DNA from: Geobacter sp. UBA1603
GTDB taxonomy: Bacteria > Desulfobacterota > Desulfuromonadia > Geobacterales > Pseudopelobacteraceae
Assembly: GCA_002322035.1 (NCBI GenBank)
Contig: DCNF01000086.1
Coordinates: forward strand, 28,481-49,467
Length of the DNA: 20,987 nucleotides
Direction: 5' to 3'
Below the pieces are notes generated by a model, which was not told the origin of the DNA, did not search any database, and saw only the letters and a program-made list of their open reading frames with translations. Each line of letters begins with the position of its first letter. Within the stretch, counting starts at the first letter, position 1. Below, in pieces: positions 6,651 through 15,151 of the stretch. The position numbers and the translations under genes were made by a program.

Positions 6651-8474
6651 GTGGCGAAACGCATCCTGATTCTTCCCGAAACCATCACCAATAAGATTGC
6701 CGCCGGAGAGGTGGTTGAACGCCCAGCCTCCGTGGTCAAGGAACTGGTGGAGAATGCCCTCGATGCCGAAGCAACCGACATCACCATATCGGTTACCGGA
6801 GGTGGGCGCCGATTGCTGTCGATTACCGACAACGGCCTGGGGATGTCCCGTGACGACGCCCTCCTCGCGCTGGAACGCCACGCCACCAGCAAAATACGCA
6901 GTGACCAGGATCTTGAACGGATTCTGACCCTTGGGTTCCGCGGGGAAGCGCTCCCCTCGATCGCCTCCGTCTCCCGATTCCGGCTGGCGACCCGCGAACG
7001 GGGCAGCATTGAGGGGACCGAAATATACGTGGAAGGGGGACGTGTCCGCGATGTTCGCTCCTGCGGCATGGCGCCCGGCACAACCATCACGGTTGAGCAG
7101 CTGTTTTTCAACACTCCGGCCCGGCTTAAATTTCTGAAGAGCGCCGAAACCGAAGCAGGGCACATCGCCGATACGGTTGCCCGTATGGCGGTATCACGTC
7201 CGGATGTCGCTTTCACACTGGAGAGTGACGGTCGCGAACTGATCCGGGTCCAGCGCAGCGACCTGCAGCGGAGACTGGCCCAAACCGTCGGCAGAGATGC
7301 CGCTGCCGGCGTCCATGAGCTCTGCTGGCATCATGACGGGCTGAATATTGCCGGGTTCATCTCGGGCCCCTCGGTGGTCCGCTCTACGACCGCGGCGATT
7401 TATACCTACATTAATGGTCGCTTTGTCCGGGACCGGGTGGTGCAGCACGCAATCATGCAGGCATACCGGGGCGTGATCGACCGGGGACGATACCCGGTGC
7501 TGGCACTGTTTATCGAACTCCCCCCCGGAGACGTTGATGTCAATGTCCACCCTACCAAGCATGAGGTCAGATTTCGCCGGCAGTCCCAGGTCCATGACGG
7601 GATTTATGAGGCAATCTCAAATCTGCTCGGCACCTCACCCTGGCTGAAGCGCACAGTCGCAGCTCTGCCCGGCACCTTATCAACAGCCGAAAGCAGCGCC
7701 TATCGCGAGCGGATCGCCGCAGCCGCCCAAGCTGCGCTGGCGCTCCCGCGAGGACATGACCGCCAGATCGGTTCTTTTTCTTCTCCACCGGACAGGGGTA
7801 CCTCTATTTCAACACAGGAAACGGCCGAAACACCTGCGGTCCATGAGAGGCCCGCCCCCCCCTTCCAGAGTGATCCGCCCGAACATACGGGCTATTTTTC
7901 ATCCCTCTCGATAATCGGCCAGTTTCATGGCGAATACATCCTCTGTCAGGCCGGAAGCGACCTGGTGATCATTGATCAGCACGCCGCCAGTGAACGGGTT
8001 GCGTTCCAGCGGTTGAAGGGCCAGCATCTTGCCGGCGGTATCGAATCCCAGCGACTTCTGTTTACGGAGACCGTTGAACTGACCCACGGGGAAATCGCCG
8101 TGGCAGCCCGCTTTCAGAAGGAACTGGCCGGAATCGGTTTTGAGCTGGAACCGTTCGGCGGAACGACCCTGCTGATGTCTGCCCACCCCCGTCTGGTCCC
8201 GGAGCCACAGGCATCGCTGCTGCTGCGGGATCTCCTGGCGGATCTGACAAAAGTCGGGGTCATGGCGGCCTTTGAATCGCTTCTCGACGACCTCTTTGCC
8301 CGGATCGCCTGCCATTCGGTCGTACGCGGGGTGCACACTCTGGAACACCGGCAGATCAGCGAGCTGCTGCGGGCCATGGACCAGACTGAATTTGCCGCTT
8401 CCTGCCCCCATGGCCGCCCGGTATCTCATGTGATCACGGTCTCGGAGCTGGAAAAAATTTTCAAGCGCTCATGA
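6651..8474 (+). CDS. mutL: DNA mismatch repair protein MutL
   Basis: This is the GHKL-ATPase matchmaker of methyl-independent mismatch repair. It has 607 residues. The N-terminal ATPase shows all GHKL motifs: ELVENALDA, DNGLGM, TLGFRGEAL with SIASVS, and NTPARLKFLK. The second N-terminal subdomain ends in VDVNVHPTKHEVRF. A Pro/Ser-rich linker (about 350-415) leads to the C-terminal dimerisation/endonuclease domain with DQHAASE (442-448), ACHS (553-556), CPHGRP (585-590) and a terminal FKR. The GTG start has GGAG 5 nt upstream. The second Glu of the usual DQHA(X)2E(X)4E site is Gln453 here. The stop overlaps the miaA start by ATGA. Confidence 0.97.
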   Translation: MAKRILILPETITNKIAAGEVVERPASVVKELVENALDAEATDITISVTGGGRRLLSITDNGLGMSRDDALLALERHATSKIRSDQDLERILTLGFRGEALPSIASVSRFRLATRERGSIEGTEIYVEGGRVRDVRSCGMAPGTTITVEQLFFNTPARLKFLKSAETEAGHIADTVARMAVSRPDVAFTLESDGRELIRVQRSDLQRRLAQTVGRDAAAGVHELCWHHDGLNIAGFISGPSVVRSTTAAIYTYINGRFVRDRVVQHAIMQAYRGVIDRGRYPVLALFIELPPGDVDVNVHPTKHEVRFRRQSQVHDGIYEAISNLLGTSPWLKRTVAALPGTLSTAESSAYRERIAAAAQAALALPRGHDRQIGSFSSPPDRGTSISTQETAETPAVHERPAPPFQSDPPEHTGYFSSLSIIGQFHGEYILCQAGSDLVIIDQHAASERVAFQRLKGQHLAGGIESQRLLFTETVELTHGEIAVAARFQKELAGIGFELEPFGGTTLLMSAHPRLVPEPQASLLLRDLLADLTKVGVMAAFESLLDDLFARIACHSVVRGVHTLEHRQISELLRAMDQTEFAASCPHGRPVSHVITVSELEKIFKRS

Positions 8475-9400
8475 CGCCCAAGATTCTGGTCATCTGCGGG
8501 CCAACCGCATCAGGGAAAAGTGTTCTGGCGCAGCGTCTTGCCTGTGAACTGGACGGTGAGATCGTTAATGCCGACTCCATGCAGGTCTACCGCGGTATGG
8601 ACATCGGCACTGCCAAGCCCTCACCACGGGATCGCGCCTCGGCCGCCCACCATCTGATTGATATCTGCGACCCCGACCACAACCTGTCTGCAGCCGGCTT
8701 TGCTGCAGCGGCCGATGCAGCCATTGCAGATATCACCGCACGTGGCAGGCGTGTAATCGTGGCCGGAGGCACCGGCCTCTACATCCGCGCTCTTCTCCAG
8801 GGGCTGGTGGACTCGCCAAGCGGTGCTGACTCTATCCGGTCCGAACTGCAGCGTGAGGCACGCGAAAAGGGAAACCAGGCTATGCTCGAGGAGTTGCGGA
8901 CTGTTGACCCCGAATCGGCAGCACGGATGCATCCCAACAACATGGTGCGCATTATCAGAGCGCTGGAAGTTCATCGCCTGACCGGTGTCCCGCTGTCACG
9001 CCACCAGAACGAGCACGGTTTCGGGCAAGAGCGTTACCGGGCGTTCAAGATTGCGCCTCGGGTTGCAAGGAACGAACTGTACCACCGGATTGAAGAGCGG
9101 GTTGACCAGATGATTGCCGCCGGTCTGGTGGAAGAGGTCAGTCGACTTCTCGCGGCAGGCTATCATCGCAATCTGAAGGCTATGCGGGCGATCGGCTATA
9201 AGGAGATTGCCTCGTTTCTGGCCGGTGAGTGTAATCGAGAGCAGGCGGTTTCTCTGATCAAGCGCGACACCCGCCGCTACGCCAAGCGACAGCTGACCTG
9301 GTTCAATGGAGAACGTGACATATTATGGGTTGAATATCCGGAAAAGTTTGCTAGTATCCTCAAGCATGCACATGAATTTTTTGATGACCGGGAGGCATGA
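8471..9400 (+). CDS. miaA: tRNA dimethylallyltransferase
   Basis: This enzyme transfers dimethylallyl from DMAPP to N6 of A37 in tRNAs reading UNN codons, the first step of (ms2)i6A synthesis. It has 309 residues, standard for the family. The P-loop GPTASGKS (10-17), DSMQVYRGMDIGTAKP (35-50), GGTGLYIRAL, MRAIGYKE and the C-terminal RRYAKRQLTWF are all present. The ATG overlaps the mutL stop by 4 bp, and hfq starts 4 nt after its stop. The mutL-miaA-hfq order is the same as in many bacteria, including E. coli. Confidence 0.97.
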   Translation: MTPKILVICGPTASGKSVLAQRLACELDGEIVNADSMQVYRGMDIGTAKPSPRDRASAAHHLIDICDPDHNLSAAGFAAAADAAIADITARGRRVIVAGGTGLYIRALLQGLVDSPSGADSIRSELQREAREKGNQAMLEELRTVDPESAARMHPNNMVRIIRALEVHRLTGVPLSRHQNEHGFGQERYRAFKIAPRVARNELYHRIEERVDQMIAAGLVEEVSRLLAAGYHRNLKAMRAIGYKEIASFLAGECNREQAVSLIKRDTRRYAKRQLTWFNGERDILWVEYPEKFASILKHAHEFFDDREA

Positions 9401-9403
9401 ATC

Positions 9404-9628
9404 ATGGCAAAGGCACCATTTAATATCCAGGATCAGTATCTCAATCAATCACGCAAGGAGCGGGTCAAGGTTTCGGTGACCATGATGTCCGGAGACCGCC
9501 TCGAAGGGCTGATCAAGTCCTTTGACAATTTTTCGGTTCTGCTTGAATCAAACGGCGACATCCTGATCTATAAACACGCCATTTCAACCATCACCTCCGC
9601 TGACGGAACCTTCCGTCTGCACCAGTAG
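9404..9628 (+). CDS. hfq: RNA chaperone Hfq
   Basis: This is the hexameric Sm-like protein that helps small RNAs pair with mRNAs. It has 74 residues, the core fold without a long C-terminal tail. The proximal-face and rim elements are visible: the N-terminal IQDQYLNQ, the basic rim RKER (17-20), the Sm1 region [25 protein letters not shown] and the Sm2 signature [14 protein letters not shown] (9390-9395) lies 8 nt before the ATG. The acidic-rim Glu within RKER matches the E. coli pattern RRER. It is the third gene of mutL-miaA-hfq. Confidence 0.97.
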   Translation: MAKAPFNIQDQYLNQSRKERVKVSVTMMSGDRLEGLIKSFDNFSVLLESNGDILIYKHAISTITSADGTFRLHQ

Positions 9629-9676
9629 TCGGCCGCTTCGCCTCCTGATCATCGCCGGAGGCACCTCACCGGGCCA

Positions 9677-10750
9677 ATGCAGCGTACTCACAAAATTCTG
9701 TCAGCTCTTCTCCTGGCACTAATCGCTGTGACGGGCATACTGCTGTATGTTTCCTCCACCGTATTCCTGCAACTTTTTATTGCGCTGGCCCTGGCATACA
9801 TCCTGAATCCGGCAGTCGAATTCCTACAAACCAGAGGACTGCCAAGGACTCCGGCTATCCTGACGGTCTTCAGCATAGCGCTGCTATCCGGCCTGGCAGT
9901 AACGGTATTCATGATCAGCTCCATAAGCGGCGAATTATCGAAGATGCAGATAAACCTGCCTGGCTATGCCCAGCACCTCTACGACATAACGCCCCCAGCC
10001 GCCAAATCTTACCTGGGGATAGAAACCCCAGAAAAGCTCTCTTTTCGCATGGCAGGACTGCTCGAGCAGGCGCGCACTGCCTTTCCCGACATAGTCACCC
10101 CCCTGCTGGGAATTGTAAAAAAAGCCTTTTCCTCAACCATCGGCTTTGTACTGGGCCTGCTCGGCTACCTGATCATTCCGGTCTACCTGTTTTACCTGCT
10201 GGTCGATCTTCCCTCCTTGAAATCATTTCTGGAATCATTCATTCCAGAGCGTTTTCAGAACAGCTATCGCATGAAACTTGCAGAAATCGACGTCGTCCTG
10301 TCCGGGTTCATCCGGGGGCAGGTGCTTGTCTGTGCCATACTGGCGGTGCTCTACAGCGCCGGCCTCTGGATGATCGGCATCGATCTTGCGATTGCCATCG
10401 GCACCCTGGCCGGCATCACTTTCATTATACCCTATGTCGGAACTATTCTCGGCATCGTGCTCTCCATGGCCATGGCCCTGCTTAAATTTCATGACGTTCT
10501 CCATCCTCTGCTCTGTCTGGGATGGTTTGCCCTGGTCCAGGGGCTGGAGGGGATGGTGATCACCCCGAAAGTGGTCGGCGACACCGTCGGCCTGCACCCT
10601 TTGGTTGCAATTGTTGCACTCCTGATCGGAGGCCAGATATTCGGCCTGTTCGGCATGCTCGTGGCAGTGCCTCTCACCGCAGTTTTGCAGGTGTTTCTCC
10701 GCTCGCTGGCCGCATGGTACCGGGAGACAGAATTCTACCGGGGTATTTGA
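9677..10750 (+). CDS. AI-2E family transporter (PerM/YdiK type)
   Basis: This is a polytopic inner-membrane protein of 357 residues in the AI-2E exporter family (formerly UPF0118). An N-terminal pair of TM helices (about 8-30 and 55-80) is followed by a periplasmic-type segment (about 85-145). The conserved C-terminal membrane core contains LGLLGYLIIPVYLFYLLVD, SGFIRGQ, AIGTLAGITFIIPYVG and TPKVVGDTVGLHPLVAI, the usual signatures. Members are assigned to AI-2 export, Na+/H+ antiport or unknown substrates, so the substrate here is open. The only strong GGAGG (9657-9661) is 15 nt from the ATG, so translation may be weak or coupled to hfq. The next gene starts 1 nt after its stop. Confidence 0.88.
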   Translation: MQRTHKILSALLLALIAVTGILLYVSSTVFLQLFIALALAYILNPAVEFLQTRGLPRTPAILTVFSIALLSGLAVTVFMISSISGELSKMQINLPGYAQHLYDITPPAAKSYLGIETPEKLSFRMAGLLEQARTAFPDIVTPLLGIVKKAFSSTIGFVLGLLGYLIIPVYLFYLLVDLPSLKSFLESFIPERFQNSYRMKLAEIDVVLSGFIRGQVLVCAILAVLYSAGLWMIGIDLAIAIGTLAGITFIIPYVGTILGIVLSMAMALLKFHDVLHPLLCLGWFALVQGLEGMVITPKVVGDTVGLHPLVAIVALLIGGQIFGLFGMLVAVPLTAVLQVFLRSLAAWYRETEFYRGI

Positions 10751-10751
10751 G

Positions 10752-12047
10752 ATGACCGGCCTGATCGTCGAATCGGTTCTACCAGGCTCACTGGCTGAAG
10801 AACTTGATATCAGACCGGGGGACCGGTTGCTTTCGGTCAACGGCACACCGCTCTGTGACATCATCGACTACAGCTACCACACCTCGGCAGCCGATGAACT
10901 ATTGCTGGAACTTGCCAAGCCCGATGGCGAAATCTGGGAACTTGACATTGAGCGGGAACCGGGCGAACCGCTCGGGCTCATTTTTCCGGCCCCGACACCG
11001 GCCCGCTGTGCCAACAACTGCATCTTCTGCTTCGTCCACCAGCTCCCCCCCGGCCTGCGCAGACCTTTGTATGTCAAAGATGAAGATTACCGACTTTCCT
11101 TTCTAAACGGCAATTACGTCACACTGGCCAACCTTAAGCCGACGCAGTTGAAGCGGATCATCACACAGAGACTCTCACCCCTATACATTTCCGTTCATGT
11201 CACGGAACCCCACTTACGGGCAACGATGCTCGGAAAACAGGGGATCCCGCCGATTATGGACCAGCTTCGGATGCTCGCTGGAGGCAGGATTCACATGCAC
11301 ACCCAGGTGGTGCTCTGTCCAGGAGTCAATGATGGGAAATTTCTGGAGCAGACCGTTGACGATCTGGCCGGGCTCTACCCGGCTGTCCAGTCCCTGGCGA
11401 TCGTTCCGCTTGGACTGACCCGCTATCGCCGTAATTTGCCGCAACTGGAACCTGTTGACCACGATTATGCCAAACGTTTCCTCGCCATCTGGCAGAGCCG
11501 GGCACGCTCCCTTGGCCGCCGCCTGGGTGAGCCGTTCCTGTTTCTGGCAGATGAGTTTTATCTCAAGGCCGGTTTACCCTTCCCTCCGCTTGGCGATTAT
11601 GGCGACCTGCCGCAGATAGAAAACGGCGTCGGCATGGTGCCGCTCTTCTTGCGCCAGGCCCGGAAGACACTCCGTTATGCCCGCCCCCTCGGCAGTTTTC
11701 GGGCCACTGTCGTAACCGGTGTTTCTGCGGCAGGTTTTGTGAACGAATTTCTGACGGAGCTGTCATTCAGAACCGGCCTGCAACTCGTTGCGGTTGCCGT
11801 TGAGAATCATCTTTTCGGCGACAGCGTGACCGTCAGTGGCCTCGTGGCCGGAAGCGACATTATTGCAGCCTTGAAGGGACACGAAATCGGCACGCTTTTG
11901 CTCCTGCCGGATGTCATGCTCAAGGAAGGCGAAGGGATCTTTCTGGACGGGATCAGCCTTGATCAGCTGGGGAAAACTCTCGACTGCAGGGTTGCCTGCT
12001 TCGACGGCACACCGGACGACTTCTACCGCACCCTGCAGAGAGTATAA
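10752..12047 (+). CDS. PDZ / radical SAM-like DUF512 protein
   Basis: This 431-residue protein has an N-terminal PDZ-like domain (about 1-65, with LPGSLAEELDIRPGDRLLSVNG). A CANNCIFCF motif follows (Cys86, Cys90, Cys93; the CxxxCxxC pattern of radical-SAM 4Fe-4S clusters). The TIM-like core includes FLNGNYVTL, LYISVHVTEP, MHTQVVLCPGVND and LAIVPLGLTRYR. The C-terminal DUF512 part contains FLADEFYLKAGLP, ENGVGMVPLF and DVMLKEGEGIFLDG. This architecture is a known but functionally uncharacterised family, found in Firmicutes, cyanobacteria and anaerobes. It is cytoplasmic, with no signal peptide. It starts 1 nt after the transporter stop and is the last gene before a likely terminator. The reaction is unknown. 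Confidence 0.85.
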   Translation: MTGLIVESVLPGSLAEELDIRPGDRLLSVNGTPLCDIIDYSYHTSAADELLLELAKPDGEIWELDIEREPGEPLGLIFPAPTPARCANNCIFCFVHQLPPGLRRPLYVKDEDYRLSFLNGNYVTLANLKPTQLKRIITQRLSPLYISVHVTEPHLRATMLGKQGIPPIMDQLRMLAGGRIHMHTQVVLCPGVNDGKFLEQTVDDLAGLYPAVQSLAIVPLGLTRYRRNLPQLEPVDHDYAKRFLAIWQSRARSLGRRLGEPFLFLADEFYLKAGLPFPPLGDYGDLPQIENGVGMVPLFLRQARKTLRYARPLGSFRATVVTGVSAAGFVNEFLTELSFRTGLQLVAVAVENHLFGDSVTVSGLVAGSDIIAALKGHEIGTLLLLPDVMLKEGEGIFLDGISLDQLGKTLDCRVACFDGTPDDFYRTLQRV

Positions 12048-12063
12048 CCCTTTCAGACAACCT

Positions 12064-12084
12064 GCCCTTCCGGGGCCTTTTTTT
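12064..12084 (+). terminator. Weak intrinsic terminator after the DUF512 gene
   Basis: A short hairpin GCCC-TTCCG-GGGC (12064-12076) is followed by a C and then seven T residues (12078-12084). The stem is only 4 bp, but the T run and the position 16 nt after the stop fit termination of the prmA-to-DUF512 transcript. Confidence 0.45.
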
Positions 12085-12094
12085 CACAGATACC

Positions 12095-12123
12095 ATTTGC
12101 ATTCAAACTATTTTTGTGCAAAT
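12095..12123 (+). promoter_or_regulatory. Inverted repeat upstream of marR, possible operator
   Basis: ATTTGCA (12095-12101) and TGCAAAT (12117-12123) are perfect 7-bp inverted copies, 22 nt apart centre to centre (about two helical turns), in an AT-rich stretch right before marR. It may be an autoregulatory MarR site or overlap the promoter (TTGCAT at 12097 as a weak -35). I could not find a convincing -10. Confidence 0.35.
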
Positions 12124-12140
12124 ATTTTTTCGGGGGAGCC

Positions 12141-12644
12141 ATGGATAAGCAGACACGGGTGCGGATCGTTGCCGAAACAATGGACAACATCAGGCGAGTT
12201 TTTCAGGTCATCAACGAACAGTCAAAACGGGTCGAGCGCGAGACCGGCCTGACCGGTCCACAGCTCTGGGCGGTGAAAATAATCAGCGACAACGGTAGCA
12301 TCCGCGTATCAGACCTGGCCCGAGCCATGTATCTTCACCCCGCCACGGTAGTCGGCATCATTGACCGGCTTGAGAAACGTGGACTGGCAGAGCGCGAGCG
12401 CTCCAGCGAAGACCGGCGCGTGGTGGAAGTCGCCCTGACTGCCGAAGGCAGGCAGCTGGTGGCAGACTCTCCAGAAGTCGCCTCCAATACCATTATCCAC
12501 GGATTGGAGGCGCTTCCCCTGGACCAGCTCGGCATGATCCACAGCGGGCTCGAGAGCCTGGTTTGCATCCTTGATGCCCGCGGTCTCCCCCCCCATCTGA
12601 TCGGCACAGCCGAAACGAACCTCCCCGATGGAGAAAACGATTGA
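12141..12644 (+). CDS. MarR-family transcriptional regulator
   Basis: This is a 167-residue winged-helix regulator. The N-terminal dimerisation helix (about 1-35) precedes the wHTH: LTGPQLWAVKIISDNGSIRVSDLA, then the recognition helix region HPATVVGIIDRLEKRGL and the wing ERSSEDRRVVEVALTAEG, all MarR hallmarks. The start is ATG 12141 behind GGGGGAG (12132-12138); an upstream in-frame ATG at 12114 would lie in the inverted repeat. Its TGA overlaps the sulP start codon (TTGA), so it is probably translationally coupled to and involved in control of the SulP transporter. The ligand is unknown. Confidence 0.92.
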   Translation: MDKQTRVRIVAETMDNIRRVFQVINEQSKRVERETGLTGPQLWAVKIISDNGSIRVSDLARAMYLHPATVVGIIDRLEKRGLAERERSSEDRRVVEVALTAEGRQLVADSPEVASNTIIHGLEALPLDQLGMIHSGLESLVCILDARGLPPHLIGTAETNLPDGEND

Positions 12645-14371
12645 AATCGAAAAAGGCTTTGGTTGACTGGTCTCCCTGGACTCCGAAACTGTTTCAGACC
12701 ATCAGGGGCTACAGGGCCTCTGACTTCACCGCCGACCTGACGTCCGGCCTGACGGTCGGCCTGGTTGCTCTTCCCCTGGCCATGGCATTCGGTATCGCAT
12801 CAGGTGTTACCCCCCAGGCCGGCATCTATACCGCTGTCGTAGCCGGATTCCTGATCTCTGCCCTTGGCGGCTCAAAGACCCAGATCGGCGGTCCGACCGG
12901 CGCCTTCGTGGTTGTCATCGCCGCAATCATTGCCAAACACGGCCTTTCCGGGCTTCTGATGGTAACCATGATGGCCGGAGCGATACTGGTAGTGCTTGGT
13001 GCCACGGGCCTTGGCACCGCGGTCAAATTCATTCCCCGGCCGGTCATCATCGGCTTTACCAACGGCATCGCCGTCCTGATCGCGTCAACCCAGTTCAAGG
13101 ACTTTCTCGGGCTGCAGAGTTCGGAAAAAATGCCAAGCGAATTTCTTGAACGGATGGCCTATATCGGCCGTCACATCCAGACAACCCAGCTGGCAACCGT
13201 AGCGCTTGCGGTCACGTCGCTTGCGGTCATTCTGCTTATGCCGCGTATCACCCGCAGGATTCCAGGTTCAATCATCGCCCTGACAGGCGCAACAGCCTGC
13301 GTGGCCATCTTCGACATACCGGTAGCAACCATCGGAAGCACGTTCGGTGGTATTCCGACCGGCCTTCCCCGGTTTGCAATCCCGGAATTCCGGTTCGACC
13401 TGGTCATGCCGCTCCTGCCGTCGGCCGTCACCGTAGCCCTGCTTGCAGCAATCGAAAGCCTTCTCTCCGCCGTGGTGGCCGACTCAATGAGCGGCGACCG
13501 CCACAACTCAAATGTCGAACTGCTGGCCCAGGGGATTGCCAACCTGGCGACACCTCTGGTGGGGGGAATACCGGTCACCGGGGCGATCGCCCGCACCGCC
13601 ACCAATATCCGCTCAGGGGCCCGCTCACCGGTATCCGGAATCATTCATGCCCTAACACTGCTCTGCATCCTGCTCTTTGCCGCACCCCTGGCAAAGTACA
13701 TTCCGCTCGGCACGTTGGCGGGCGTGCTCTTTGTCGTAGCCTACAACATGGGGGAGTGGCGTGAAATTCCGGTGATCCTGCGGCTGGAGCGAAAAGAAAT
13801 TGCGGTCTGGTTGATTACCTTCGCATTGACTGTGGTTGCTGATCTGACCATTGCGGTTGAAGTGGGGATGATGCTGGCTGCCCTGCTCTACATTTACCAG
13901 GTATCGCGGACAACCGTGGTTGCTCCTTTGACCGAGGATGCCATCGAAAAGGGGAAGGCCCACAAACTCCACGAATATACTATACCAAGCTATATTTCCC
14001 TTTTTCACATCCAGGGGCCGTTCCTGTTCGGAGCAGCAGAGAAACTGAACAACCTCGTACCTGATGTCGAACGACTCGGGCCGGTGGTGATCCTGCGACT
14101 GCGCTACATGACCGCGATTGACGCGACCGGACTTCATGCCATCGAGCAATTTTACGAACATCTGCACGGAGCAGGAAAGCATCTGTTACTTTGCGGAAGT
14201 CGTGGCCAGCCCAAGCGACTGATTTATACCTCCCAGCTGCCGAAAGTGATCGGTGCCCGCAACATCCTGCCGAACATCAAGTCGGCATTGCATCGCGCAG
14301 CAGACATCCATGAGCAGTTCAGCGGTATCGGTGACGAATTTGCCCACGACCTGGCCGAGGCTGCCGCCTGA
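12641..14371 (+). CDS. SulP-family anion transporter with STAS domain
   Basis: This is a SLC26/SulP inner-membrane transporter of 576 residues. The N-terminal signature is typical (DLTSGLTVGLVALPLAMAFGIASGVTPQAGIYTAVVAGF), with about 10-12 TM segments to residue 420. It includes GGSKTQIGGPTGAFVVV, RPVIIGFTNGIAV, ESLLSAVVADSMSGDRHNSNVEL and GGIPVTGAIARTATNIRSGARSP. A cytoplasmic STAS domain follows (about 445-550, FHIQGPFLFGAAEKLN and IDATGLHAIEQF). Family substrates are sulfate, bicarbonate or other anions; the sequence does not decide. The TTG start overlaps the marR stop and has GGAG 7 nt upstream; the next ATG would remove the conserved N-terminus. It converges with the isomerase gene with a 6-nt gap. 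Confidence 0.93.
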   Translation: MKSKKALVDWSPWTPKLFQTIRGYRASDFTADLTSGLTVGLVALPLAMAFGIASGVTPQAGIYTAVVAGFLISALGGSKTQIGGPTGAFVVVIAAIIAKHGLSGLLMVTMMAGAILVVLGATGLGTAVKFIPRPVIIGFTNGIAVLIASTQFKDFLGLQSSEKMPSEFLERMAYIGRHIQTTQLATVALAVTSLAVILLMPRITRRIPGSIIALTGATACVAIFDIPVATIGSTFGGIPTGLPRFAIPEFRFDLVMPLLPSAVTVALLAAIESLLSAVVADSMSGDRHNSNVELLAQGIANLATPLVGGIPVTGAIARTATNIRSGARSPVSGIIHALTLLCILLFAAPLAKYIPLGTLAGVLFVVAYNMGEWREIPVILRLERKEIAVWLITFALTVVADLTIAVEVGMMLAALLYIYQVSRTTVVAPLTEDAIEKGKAHKLHEYTIPSYISLFHIQGPFLFGAAEKLNNLVPDVERLGPVVILRLRYMTAIDATGLHAIEQFYEHLHGAGKHLLLCGSRGQPKRLIYTSQLPKVIGARNILPNIKSALHRAADIHEQFSGIGDEFAHDLAEAAA

Positions 14372-14377
14372 CACTGA

Positions 14378-15151
14378 TCAGCTCTTCGCGAATACCGCAA
14401 TGTTCTTCAAAGCCCGCTGCAGGTGTTCGGTGCTGTGGGCTTCGATAGTCCAGACTGCAGTCGGAGCGTATCGTTTCAGCAGGCGAAAGAAACGATCAAA
14501 ATCGATCTCACCCTCTCCCACCGGCAGATGTTCATCCCACTGGCCATGGTTATCATGGATATGGCTCTCAACCACCAGTTCCCCCATTTCATCAAACCAT
14601 TGTTCGAGGCCGATCGACGCGAACAGATTGAAATGGCCGACGTCAAAGCAATGGCGGAAGCAGGGCGAATCAACCGCTTCGATCAATCCTTTGAGGGTTG
14701 AGGGCTCACGATCGAAGATATTTTCGGCAGCCAGCACCGTTCCGAGCGACTCGGCCCGGGAAACGAATTCGGCCCAGAAGATAATGCTGTTCTTAAGCCA
14801 TTCCATACGGTGGTCACCGTAGTGCAGTTCATCAAAACCGGGATGAACAACGATTACCCGGGGTTTGAGGAATTCTGCAACCTGCATGGTCTGCCGCATC
14901 CTGCGTCGGGTTGCTTCGCGGATCGTGACATCAAGCGCTCCCGGGTTCAGATCCAGAAAGGGTGAATGGATCGTTGTCGAAAGGCCTGATTCGTGGATCA
15001 GACGGGCTTGGGCGGCAAGTTCCTCCCAGACCATCGCATCCAAGGCATCAGCGGTCAGGTAGACTTCGGGATTGATACGGTGGGCGATGGCATATTCAAG
15101 GTGTTCTGCCAGCTGTTTGTAAGGGACATGGGCATGGATGTCAGTGAGCAT
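14378..15151 (-). CDS. Sugar phosphate isomerase/epimerase-like TIM barrel protein
   Basis: This 257-residue protein belongs to the xylose-isomerase-like / AP-endonuclease-2 TIM-barrel superfamily. Candidate metal and catalytic residues lie at the usual strand ends: His62 (IHSPF), His103 (VVHPGF), Glu143 (AAENIFD), Asp170 and His173 (CFDVGHFN), His197-Asp200 (SHIHDN) and Glu238 (IEAHS). The exact substrate cannot be read from the sequence; endonuclease IV activity is unlikely given the short length and local differences. The start ATG 15151 overlaps the end of the upstream K-channel gene by 11 bp, so the two are probably co-expressed. The 3' end lies 6 nt from the convergent sulP stop. Confidence 0.82.
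   Translation of the reverse strand: MLTDIHAHVPYKQLAEHLEYAIAHRINPEVYLTADALDAMVWEELAAQARLIHESGLSTTIHSPFLDLNPGALDVTIREATRRRMRQTMQVAEFLKPRVIVVHPGFDELHYGDHRMEWLKNSIIFWAEFVSRAESLGTVLAAENIFDREPSTLKGLIEAVDSPCFRHCFDVGHFNLFASIGLEQWFDEMGELVVESHIHDNHGQWDEHLPVGEGEIDFDRFFRLLKRYAPTAVWTIEAHSTEHLQRALKNIAVFAKS

Noticed and set aside
6062..7216. A 384-codon open frame on the minus strand opposite the zinc-ribbon gene and mutL
   Set aside because: Its translation is Ser/Arg/Pro-rich low complexity and it lies antisense to well-supported genes; it is a GC-bias shadow.
9640..9662. GCCTCC/GGAGGC 6-bp inverted repeat between hfq and the AI-2E-family gene
   Set aside because: The stem is short, has an 11-nt loop and no T run; it is too weak to call as a terminator, though it could mask the GGAGG.
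14253..14822. A 189-codon plus-strand frame across the sulP/isomerase junction
   Set aside because: It overlaps the end of sulP in another frame and is antisense to the isomerase, with no recognisable domain.
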